Positions 57,517 to 64,000 of a stretch of DNA of 64,000 nucleotides are shown here, piece after piece. The position numbers and the translations under genes were made by a program. The notes under the pieces were generated by a model. It had not been told where the DNA came from, searched no databases, and saw only the letters and a program-made list of their open reading frames with translations. Source of the stretch: Enterobacter sp. BIGb0383 (GTDB taxonomy: Bacteria > Pseudomonadota > Gammaproteobacteria > Enterobacterales > Enterobacteriaceae); NCBI RefSeq assembly GCF_003751845.1, contig NZ_RJKQ01000005.1:62001-126000 (forward strand), in the 5' to 3' direction. The first letter of the stretch is position 1. Every line of letters begins with the position of its first letter.

Positions 57517-59391
57517 TTATGATACCAGGAGCTGGTTCATACGACGGATAAACTGGTTCGGATCTTCCAGGGTGCCGCGTTCCGCAAACAGCGCCTGATC
57601 GAGCAGCAGCTCAACCCACTCGTTAAAGCGAGGTTCATCTTCGGTGTCGGCAACGCGTTTCACCAGCGGATGGTCCGGGTTCAGCTCAAAGATATACTTC
57701 ACGTCCGGCACGCTCTGGCCCGCAGCGGCAAACAGCTTCGCCATCTGGGTGCTCATTTCGTCATTTTCCGTGGTCACAATCGCCGGCGTATCGGTCAGAC
57801 GGTGGGTCAGACGCACTTCTTTCACACGCTCGCCCAGCAGGGTTTTCACGCGCTCAACAAACGGCGTCAGCAGTTTTTCTGCCTCTTTGGTGCTGTCGTC
57901 CACTTCATCCGCCAGCTTATCCAGTGACTCATCTGCTTTCGAGACGGACTGGAACGCCTTACCGTCAAACTCGGTCAGGTAGCTCATCATCCACTCGTCG
58001 ATACGATCGGAGAGCAGCAGTACCTCGATCCCTTTCTTACGCAGCAGTTCCAGATGCGGGCTGCTCTTCGCGGCCGCATAGCTGTCGGCAGTAATAAAGT
58101 AGATCTTCTCCTGCCCTTCTTTCATGCGGGCGACGTACTCGTCCAGAGAGACGTTCTGCTCGGAAGAGTCGGTATGGGTGGAGGCAAAGCGCAGCAGTTT
58201 TGCGATGGTCTGCAGGTTAGCGTTATCTTCCGCCGGTCCCTCTTTCAGCGCCATACCGAACTGCTGCCAGAAGGTCTGGTATTTTTCCGCGTCGTCTTTA
58301 GCCAGTTTTTCCAGCATCTGCAGCGCACGTTTGGTCAGGGCGGTACGCAGATTGCGGGTGACGGTGCTGTCCTGCAGAATTTCACGCGACACGTTCAGCG
58401 GCAGATCGTTGGAGTCGATCAGGCCGCGCACGAAGCGCAGGTAGTTCGGCATAAACTGCTCGGCTTCGTCCATGATAAACACGCGCTGCACGTACAGTTT
58501 CAGGCCGTGTTTATGATCGCGGTTCCACATATCCCACGGTGCCTGCGCCGGGATATAAAGCAGGCTGGTGTACTCCTGCTTGCCCTCAACGCGGTTATGG
58601 CTCCAGCTCAGCGGATCGGTGAAGTCATGGGCGATATGCTTATAGAACTCGGTGTACTCTTCGTCTTTGATTTCAGACTTGCTGCGGGTCCACAGGGCCT
58701 GAGCCTTGTTGATCTTCTCCCAGGAAACAACGGTTTCACCGTCCTGCTCTTCCTGTTTTTCGATCTCTACCGGCAGGGCAATATGGTCGGAGTACTTGCT
58801 GATAATCGAACGCACGCGCCAGTCGTTCAGGAAGTCATCTTCCCCTTCGCGCAGGTGCAGGGTAATTTCAGTCCCGCGATCCGCCTTGCTGATATCGGCC
58901 ACGGTGTAGTCGCCTTCGCCAGCGGATTCCCAGAATACGCCGTTCTCCGCGCTGTCGCCCGCCGCACGGGTACGCACGGTGACTTTGTCAGCGACGATAA
59001 AGGCAGAGTAGAAGCCCACGCCAAACTGGCCGATCAGCTGGCTGTCTTTGGCCTGATCGGAACCCATCGACTGCAGGAAGGCTTTGGTGCCGGATTTAGC
59101 GATGGTGCCGAGGTGATCGATCACCTCTTCACGGTTCATCCCGATGCCGTTATCGGCGATGGTCAGCGTACGTTTTTCCTGATCAAACGAAACGCGGACG
59201 CGCAGTTCGCCGTCGCCTTCATAGAGGTCCGGGCTGGATAGCGCGCGGAAACGCAGTTTATCCGCCGCGTCCGACGCGTTAGAGATAAGCTCGCGCAGGA
59301 AGATTTCTTTGTTGGAGTAGAGAGAATGGATCATCAGATGCAGAAGTTGTTTTACTTCTGACTGAAAGCCGCGGGTTTCTTGTCCTTTCAT
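57517..59391 (-). CDS. htpG: Hsp90 chaperone HtpG
   Basis: A 624-residue bacterial Hsp90. The N-terminal GHKL ATPase has [20 protein letters not shown] and [11 protein letters not shown]; the middle domain has [37 protein letters not shown]; and a C-terminal dimerisation domain ends MNQLLVS. The start at 59391 (MKGQETRGF) matches E. coli; eight further codons upstream are not used. Transcribed from a sigma-32 promoter (59440-59468). Confidence 0.98.
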   Translation of the reverse strand: MKGQETRGFQSEVKQLLHLMIHSLYSNKEIFLRELISNASDAADKLRFRALSSPDLYEGDGELRVRVSFDQEKRTLTIADNGIGMNREEVIDHLGTIAKSGTKAFLQSMGSDQAKDSQLIGQFGVGFYSAFIVADKVTVRTRAAGDSAENGVFWESAGEGDYTVADISKADRGTEITLHLREGEDDFLNDWRVRSIISKYSDHIALPVEIEKQEEQDGETVVSWEKINKAQALWTRSKSEIKDEEYTEFYKHIAHDFTDPLSWSHNRVEGKQEYTSLLYIPAQAPWDMWNRDHKHGLKLYVQRVFIMDEAEQFMPNYLRFVRGLIDSNDLPLNVSREILQDSTVTRNLRTALTKRALQMLEKLAKDDAEKYQTFWQQFGMALKEGPAEDNANLQTIAKLLRFASTHTDSSEQNVSLDEYVARMKEGQEKIYFITADSYAAAKSSPHLELLRKKGIEVLLLSDRIDEWMMSYLTEFDGKAFQSVSKADESLDKLADEVDDSTKEAEKLLTPFVERVKTLLGERVKEVRLTHRLTDTPAIVTTENDEMSTQMAKLFAAAGQSVPDVKYIFELNPDHPLVKRVADTEDEPRFNEWVELLLDQALFAERGTLEDPNQFIRRMNQLLVS

Positions 59392-59439
59392 GTAGTTCGA
59401 CCTCAACAATGCCATTTGGAGAAAAACAGATTGAGGGAG

Positions 59440-59468
59440 AAATGGGGACAGGGGAAAAGTATTTCAAG
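59440..59468 (-). promoter_or_regulatory. Heat-shock (sigma-32) promoter of htpG
   Basis: On the minus strand CTTGAAA (59468-59462), a 14-bp spacer and CCCCATTT (59447-59440) reproduce the RpoH consensus, about 50 bp before the htpG start. Confidence 0.9.
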
Positions 59469-59497
59469 CGGGAGACGGAATTTCCGCTCCCGTTTGT

Positions 59498-60103
59498 TTA
59501 AAAACGAATCTTATGGCGTCCGGCAAGGGAGTGGGACAGTGTGGTGCCGTCGACCATTTCCAGCTCGCCGCCGACCGGCACGCCGTGGGCGATTCGGCTG
59601 GCTTCAACGCCGTACTGCGCGCAAAGCTCGGCGATATAGTTGGCGGTCGCCTCCCCTTCCACCGTCGGGTTGGTGGCGAGGATCACTTCCGTCAGCTTTT
59701 CAGACTCCAGACGCTGCTCCAGGCGATCGAGACCGATATCATCCGGCCCGATGCCGTCAAGCGGCGACAGATGGCCCATCAGCACAAAGTAACGGCCGGA
59801 AAACTGCCCGGTCTGCTCAATGGCGTAGATGTCCGCAGGACTCTCTACCACACAGATTTGACCGTTCTCCTGACGACGCGGATTGGTGCAGATATTGCAG
59901 TGTTCCTGCTCGGTAAAGGTGCGGCAATCGGCGCAGTGGCCGATTTCCGACATGGCACGCGTCAGAGACTGCGCCAGGCGCATACCGCCGCTGCGATCGC
60001 GCTGCAGCAGGGTAAACGCCATGCGCTGCGCCGACTTCGGGCCAACGCCCGGCAGGCAGCGCAGTGCTTCCATCAGCTGAGTTAACAGCGGACTGGTTTG
60101 CAT
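59498..60103 (-). CDS. recR: Recombination mediator RecR
   Basis: A 201-residue protein that works with RecO and RecF to load RecA at gaps. An N-terminal helix-hairpin-helix ([14 protein letters not shown]), a four-cysteine zinc finger ([16 protein letters not shown]) and a Toprim domain ([31 protein letters not shown]) are all present. Its ATG overlaps the ybaB stop, as in the conserved dnaX-ybaB-recR operon. Confidence 0.97.
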   Translation of the reverse strand: MQTSPLLTQLMEALRCLPGVGPKSAQRMAFTLLQRDRSGGMRLAQSLTRAMSEIGHCADCRTFTEQEHCNICTNPRRQENGQICVVESPADIYAIEQTGQFSGRYFVLMGHLSPLDGIGPDDIGLDRLEQRLESEKLTEVILATNPTVEGEATANYIAELCAQYGVEASRIAHGVPVGGELEMVDGTTLSHSLAGRHKIRF

Positions 60104-60432
60104 CAGAACGGCATCTTAAAGCCTGGTGGCAGCTGCATTCCGGAGGAAACAGAGGCCATTTTCTCTTTCTGGGTTTCATCGATACGGCGAGCGGCATCGT
60201 TAAATGCGGCAGCAACCAGATCTTCCAGCATGTCTTTGTCATCGTCGAAGAGGCTCGGATCGATCTCCACGCGACGGCAGTTATGCGCGCCGTTGATGGT
60301 CACTTTCACCAGGCCCGCGCCGGATTCACCGGTAACTTCGATCTGCGCGATCTCTGCCTGCGCCTGCTGCATTTTTTCCTGCATCTGCTGGGCCTGTTTC
60401 ATCAGGTTACCCAGACCGCCTTTTCCAAACAT
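60103..60432 (-). CDS. ybaB: Nucleoid-associated protein YbaB/EbfC
   Basis: A 109-residue protein ([58 protein letters not shown]), dimeric with a central sheet and protruding helices in known structures. It binds DNA with little sequence specificity. Middle gene of the dnaX-ybaB-recR operon. Confidence 0.96.
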   Translation of the reverse strand: MFGKGGLGNLMKQAQQMQEKMQQAQAEIAQIEVTGESGAGLVKVTINGAHNCRRVEIDPSLFDDDKDMLEDLVAAAFNDAARRIDETQKEKMASVSSGMQLPPGFKMPF

Positions 60433-60457
60433 AGGCTCTCTCTCATCAAGGGTTGAC

Positions 60458-60479
60458 GATCGTAAGTTAACTTACGATC
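60458..60479. repeat. 22-bp perfect palindrome at the dnaX-ybaB junction
   Basis: GATCGTAAGTT and its complement AACTTACGATC meet without spacer and overlap the dnaX stop codon. It has two GATC sites at its ends. It could form a small hairpin in the mRNA or be a protein site; function not known to me. Confidence 0.7.
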
Positions 60480-62412
60480 AGATAGGACGAATACTCTCTT
60501 CATCCAGATCGGCATCGAAGAAACGACGCAGGGTCTGGATGTTATTATCCGCAATAATCGACTCGCGCGCCTGGCCGAGTTTCTCTTCATAAATGGCCTG
60601 TCGCCATTCAAGCGGCGTACGCTCCGTCGGATTATCATCTTCAATGATAGTCAATTCAACGGGTACGCCCTGTAAGGCGCTCATTGCCTCTGTCAGCAGC
60701 TTTTGCGCCCCGGCAGAATTCAGATGCCGCTGGCTGGAACGCAGATGCAGACATACCGTCTGACCGTTCTGCTCTTTCCAGGCGTTCAGCGCCACCTGCT
60801 CCACCAGCTTCGGCAGCTTCAGCTGGCTCACCTGTGCCGCCCAGTCGTCGCGTTCGATGGCTTCGACGGCCAGTTTTGCCGCCAGCTCCGGCGTTTTTTC
60901 ATGCTCAAGCGCCTTTTTCAGCGCCTTCGGCGTGGCAACTTCTTCTTTCACCACTTCCGTTACGGTCGTGGCCTTCCAGCGGTAGGCCTCTTCTTTCACC
61001 GGCGCAGACGGCGCTTTCGGCGACGAAGGGCGAGACTGCACCCGTTCGGTCACGGAGGCCAGTCTTTCCAGCGCGGCGTTATTCACCGGCCGCACGCGGG
61101 AAGCGGCTGCCGGTTCACTCTTTTTTGTTTTGGTCGCTCCCTGAGCGCGCTGCAGCTGGCTGCGGGCCGCCAGCACCTGGCTGGTGCTGTCCGGCAGCGG
61201 TGCATCATACTGTGGCGCAGGTGGCGCGAGATCCGCAGGCGGCGTTGATACCACCTGAGTAGGGTTAACAACTGCGGTGGGGGCCACCGGCGCGAAGGAC
61301 TGCTGTACCGGTTCCGGCAGCGGTTTCTGCGGATGGAACGCCAGCGCGCGCAGCAGGGTCATTTCGATCCCCATGCGGCGGTCCGGTGCGAAAGGCAGCT
61401 CTTTGCGGCCCATCAGCAGCGTCTGGTAGTAAAGCTGAATATCCGTCGGCGAAACCGTCCGCGCCAGTTCGCGCATCCGATGCTCTACCGTCGCCATATC
61501 GCTGCCCAGCGCGGACGGCGACAGTTGCACCATCGCAACCCGATGCAGCAGGCTTTGCATCTCGACCAGCAGGGCGTCCCACTCAACGCCGCGGGCTGCG
61601 GCTTCGTTAACCCGGGTCATCATCTGCTCGCCGTCGGCGGCGATAATCGCCTCGATTAAGGAGAGAGCCTGATCGTCATCAAGGGTGCCAAGCATGGTGC
61701 TGACGACGTCGCCGTTCAGCTGCCCTGCGCCGCTGGCAATCGCCTGATCGGTCAGGCTCAGCGCGTCGCGCAGGCTGCCGTCGGCAGCGCGGGACAGAAG
61801 CTGCAATGCGCGTGGCTCGAAGCTAATCTGCTCTGCGGTAAGGACGCGCTCCAGCTGGGCGCGGATCTGTTCAACGTCCAGCGCCTTAAGATGGAACTGC
61901 AGGCAGCGGGACAGAATGGTCACCGGCAGCTTCTGCGGATCGGTGGTAGCCAGCAGGAATTTAACGTGCGAAGGCGGCTCTTCCAGCGTTTTCAACAGCG
62001 CGTTAAAGCTATGCCGCGAGAGCATATGCACTTCATCGATCAGGTAGACCTTAAAGCGGCCACGCGCCGGCGCGTACTGGACGTTGTCCAGCAGATCGCG
62101 GGTGTCTTCGACTTTCGTGCGCGACGCGGCATCGATCTCAATCAGATCGACAAAGCGCCCCTGCTCGATTTCCCGGCAGTTATCGCAGACGCCGCAGGGC
62201 GTGGCGGTAATCCCGGTTTCGCAGTTCAGCCCCCTGGCAAGCAGGCGGGCAATAGAGGTTTTTCCGACCCCACGGGTGCCGGAAAAGAGATATGCGTGAT
62301 GAATGCGCCCCAGCGATAAGCCGTTCGCCAGTGCTGTCAGCACATGTTCCTGGCCGACAACGTCAGCGAAGGTTTGTGGGCGCCATTTTCGGGCTAAGAC
62401 CTGATAACTCAT
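60478..62412 (-). CDS. dnaX: DNA polymerase III subunits tau and gamma
   Basis: A 644-residue clamp-loader ATPase. Walker A GTRGVGKTS (about 45), zinc module CGVCDNC (about 73), Walker B YLIDEVHML and sensor segments LLATTDPQKLP and LRDALSLTDQAIA are present. The C-terminal part after about residue 430 is tau-specific and binds DnaB and the polymerase alpha subunit. The shorter gamma form arises by frameshifting at 61126-61120. First gene of the dnaX-ybaB-recR operon. Confidence 0.98.
   Translation of the reverse strand: MSYQVLARKWRPQTFADVVGQEHVLTALANGLSLGRIHHAYLFSGTRGVGKTSIARLLARGLNCETGITATPCGVCDNCREIEQGRFVDLIEIDAASRTKVEDTRDLLDNVQYAPARGRFKVYLIDEVHMLSRHSFNALLKTLEEPPSHVKFLLATTDPQKLPVTILSRCLQFHLKALDVEQIRAQLERVLTAEQISFEPRALQLLSRAADGSLRDALSLTDQAIASGAGQLNGDVVSTMLGTLDDDQALSLIEAIIAADGEQMMTRVNEAAARGVEWDALLVEMQSLLHRVAMVQLSPSALGSDMATVEHRMRELARTVSPTDIQLYYQTLLMGRKELPFAPDRRMGIEMTLLRALAFHPQKPLPEPVQQSFAPVAPTAVVNPTQVVSTPPADLAPPAPQYDAPLPDSTSQVLAARSQLQRAQGATKTKKSEPAAASRVRPVNNAALERLASVTERVQSRPSSPKAPSAPVKEEAYRWKATTVTEVVKEEVATPKALKKALEHEKTPELAAKLAVEAIERDDWAAQVSQLKLPKLVEQVALNAWKEQNGQTVCLHLRSSQRHLNSAGAQKLLTEAMSALQGVPVELTIIEDDNPTERTPLEWRQAIYEEKLGQARESIIADNNIQTLRRFFDADLDEESIRPI
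61115..61137 (-). other. Programmed -1 frameshift site giving the gamma subunit
   Basis: The slippery heptamer AAAAAAG (61126-61120) is followed by GAG TGA in the -1 frame, so gamma ends after about 432 residues (431 in E. coli). An SD-like AGGGAGC lies about 10 nt upstream and a GC-rich hairpin (CCGGCAGCCGC... GCGGCCGG) downstream, the same three elements as in E. coli. Confidence 0.93.
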
Positions 62413-62490
62413 TGCTGACTCAGAAACGCCTGGAAGGTGGATTCACGAGGGGATTATGCTAACACAGCCCCACCCTGTGGGCGAGGCTGT

Positions 62491-62617
62491 TATACCCTTC
62501 ATACTTCAAGTTGCCTCTTTGTTGGCTGCACTCGCTCACCCCAGTCACTTAGTTATCTAAGCTCCTGGGGGTTCACTCGTTTGCCGCCGCGATGCAACTC
62601 GAATTATTTTGGGTATA
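62491..62617. repeat. ERIC element (127 bp)
   Basis: An imperfect palindrome bounded by TATACCC and GGGTATA. It contains CGCTCACCCCAGTCACTTA and TAAGCTCCTGGGG, the cores of the classical ERIC2 and ERIC1R sequences. It lies between apt and dnaX, probably within the apt-dnaX transcript, where it could fold as a large RNA hairpin. Confidence 0.93.
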
Positions 62618-62628
62618 TATATGAAGAA

Positions 62629-63180
62629 TTAGTGGCCCGGGAACGGCACCAGGCTAAAGCTGGTGATGCCCTGTTTTTCCAGGCGCTGTTCGCCGCCCAG
62701 ATCGAACAGGTTGATAATAAAGGCCGCGTCGGTCACTTCCCCACCCAGACGGCGGATCAGTTTGACGGTGGCTTCAATGGTGCCGCCGGTTGCCAGCAGG
62801 TCATCGACCACCAGCACTTTGTCACCGGCATTGATGGCATCAACGTGAATCTCCAGCTGATCGGTGCCGTATTCCAGCTCGTAGCTTTCAGCGATGGTTT
62901 CACGCGGCAGTTTGCGCGGTTTGCGCACCGGGACGAAACCTACGCCCATCGCCAGTGCCACCGGCGCCCCAAACAGGAAGCCACGCGCCTCGGTACCCAC
63001 CACTTTGGTGATACCGGCGTCTTTATAGCGCTCTACCAGCAATTCAATGCTCAGGGCATAGGCTTTCGGGTCTTCCAGCAGGCTGGTGACGTCACGGAAA
63101 AGAATGCCAGGTTTCGGATAGTCCTGGATGCTTTTAATGCTGTTTTTAAGAAATTCAAGCTGCTGCGCAGTTGCGGTCAT
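62629..63180 (-). CDS. apt: Adenine phosphoribosyltransferase
   Basis: A 183-residue type I PRTase that makes AMP from adenine and [35 protein letters not shown] is the adenine-binding segment and [16 protein letters not shown] the PRPP loop. Upstream of dnaX, as in E. coli. Confidence 0.97.
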   Translation of the reverse strand: MTATAQQLEFLKNSIKSIQDYPKPGILFRDVTSLLEDPKAYALSIELLVERYKDAGITKVVGTEARGFLFGAPVALAMGVGFVPVRKPRKLPRETIAESYELEYGTDQLEIHVDAINAGDKVLVVDDLLATGGTIEATVKLIRRLGGEVTDAAFIINLFDLGGEQRLEKQGITSFSLVPFPGH

Positions 63181-63333
63181 AGGTTTTGTGCCTGATTAAT
63201 ACGGTATTGCTCACAAGGCATCCGCGTCGAATTAAAGGTAACAATTGTTTAACCTTTAACCACCGGTACCCGTGCTCGAAAACGGTCGAATTTACTGTTT
63301 GCGCGGGACAATTGCAACTGACTTTGCTGCCCG

Positions 63334-63711
63334 CTACGGCTTTTGTTGCTTTTCGTCAACCACGGGGATGCGCCACATAAAAATCAGCAGGCAGGTGAGG
63401 ATACCCAGCAGTAAAAAACGCACCCACAGCATATTCACCAGCCAGAGAGAAATCGCAAAGGTGATCAGAATAACAGCAATCGCCCGCGGCTTAGCGCCAG
63501 GCGGCATCGCGCGGTGTTCCTGCCAGTGGCGCAGGTAGCCGCCGAACCAGGAACGATAGAGTAGCCAGTGGTGAAAGCGTGGCGATGAGCGGGCAAAACA
63601 CCAGGCGGCCAGCAGAATAAAAGGCGTTGTCGGCAGCAGGGGTAAAACCACACCCAGCGTACCCAGGGCTACCGCCAGCCAGCCAATGATGAGTAGAATA
63701 GTACGTTTCAT
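63334..63711 (-). CDS. ybaN: Inner-membrane protein YbaN (DUF454)
   Basis: A 125-residue protein with three or four membrane helices (TILLIIGWLAVALGTLGVVLPLLPTTPFILLAAWCFA...). LPTTPF and SSPRFHHWL are the DUF454 hallmarks. Function unknown. The start at 63711 (MKRTILL) agrees with the 125-residue E. coli protein. Divergent from priC. Confidence 0.93.
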   Translation of the reverse strand: MKRTILLIIGWLAVALGTLGVVLPLLPTTPFILLAAWCFARSSPRFHHWLLYRSWFGGYLRHWQEHRAMPPGAKPRAIAVILITFAISLWLVNMLWVRFLLLGILTCLLIFMWRIPVVDEKQQKP

Positions 63712-63779
63712 AATGCGAATCGTTATCAAACCTGGCGGCTACTGTAGCATAGCCCGTGAAATTTACAGCGGAGAGAGAT

Positions 63780-64000
63780 GTGAAAACGGCGCGGCTTTTA
63801 CAAACCCTTGAACGGCAGTTAGCGGAACTGCGCCAGCAGGTGATGCCGCTGGCCGATCATACCGCCCTGAGCGCCCGCTTCGATCGCCAGCTCTTTCGCA
63901 CGCGCAGCACCCAACTGCGGGCCTGCCTGAACGAAGCGGACGATAATCTGCAGGCGCTGCGCCAGGCGGTAGACGAGGCCCGGCTACCGCAGGTCGCCTG
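63780..64000 (+). CDS. priC: Primosomal replication protein N'' (PriC), N-terminal part
   Basis: Runs off the right edge after 73 codons. The start is GTG at 63780 with GGAGAG upstream; an ATG two bases earlier is immediately followed by a stop. The translated start (KTARLLQTLERQLAELRQQV... LSARFDRQLFRTRSTQLRACLNEADDNLQALR) matches E. coli PriC, which reloads DnaB at stalled forks. Confidence 0.93.
   Translation, partial: MKTARLLQTLERQLAELRQQVMPLADHTALSARFDRQLFRTRSTQLRACLNEADDNLQALRQAVDEARLPQVA

Noticed and set aside
58054-59241. 395-codon plus-strand frame opposite htpG
   Set aside because: Antisense to the strongly conserved htpG; no ribosome site and no family resemblance.

Overview
The window is a piece of an Enterobacteriaceae chromosome. 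From about 15.3 kb to the right end the gene order is essentially that of the E. coli 11-12 min region (cysS-ppiB-lpxH-purEK, then ybbP-ybbA-tesA-ybbO-ybbN-qmcA-ybbJ-cueR-copA-ybaP-chiX-ybaK-ushA-fsr-ybaL-adk-hemH-gsk-htpG-recR-ybaB-dnaX-apt-ybaN-priC). The proteins are very close to those of E. coli, but base composition looks higher in GC and several inserted genes point to a relative of Enterobacter, Klebsiella or Kosakonia. I cannot name a species from the sequence alone.

Left part, 1-9.8 kb (accessory, AT-rich after 2.9 kb): the N-terminal two-fifths or so of an NdvB/ChvB-type cyclic beta-1,2-glucan synthase; a cold-shock cluster (CspH-like protein followed by a small zinc-ribbon protein, plus a divergent CspA-family gene); an H-NS paralogue; a LeuE-type exporter bracketed by 50-bp direct repeats; a 404-residue protein with a PD-(D/E)XK-like nuclease signature; and a broken 3' piece of a P4-satellite primase/helicase with orphan GGTGAACAG iterons on both sides. 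The region ends at a copy of the 3' end of the tmRNA gene (ssrA) with its natural downstream terminator. It therefore looks like the right end of a decayed P4-type island at an ssrA attachment site.

9.8-15.3 kb: a BlrP1/BluF-type blue-light-sensing EAL phosphodiesterase, a large autotransporter and, divergent from it, a serine-recombinase-like protein that has lost its catalytic serine but kept its DNA-binding helix-turn-helix.

15.3-64 kb: conserved core with several insertions relative to E. coli. A NicO metal transporter and an MFS exporter lie between lpxH and purE. A second MetNIQ-type ABC importer and a porin lie between purK and ybbP. An exported helical-repeat protein with a DUF3142 partner lies between ybbJ and cueR. 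A Fur-controlled haem uptake operon (receptor-hmuT-chuW-chuX-chuY-hmuU-hmuV, without chuS) and a TacA/TacT-type toxin-antitoxin pair lie between cueR and copA. Regulatory elements that can be read directly include a PurR box (purE), a Fur box (haem receptor), a CueR operator (copA), a sigma-32 promoter (htpG), a TA operator palindrome, the sRNA ChiX, frameshift sites in copA and dnaX, and an ERIC repeat before apt.
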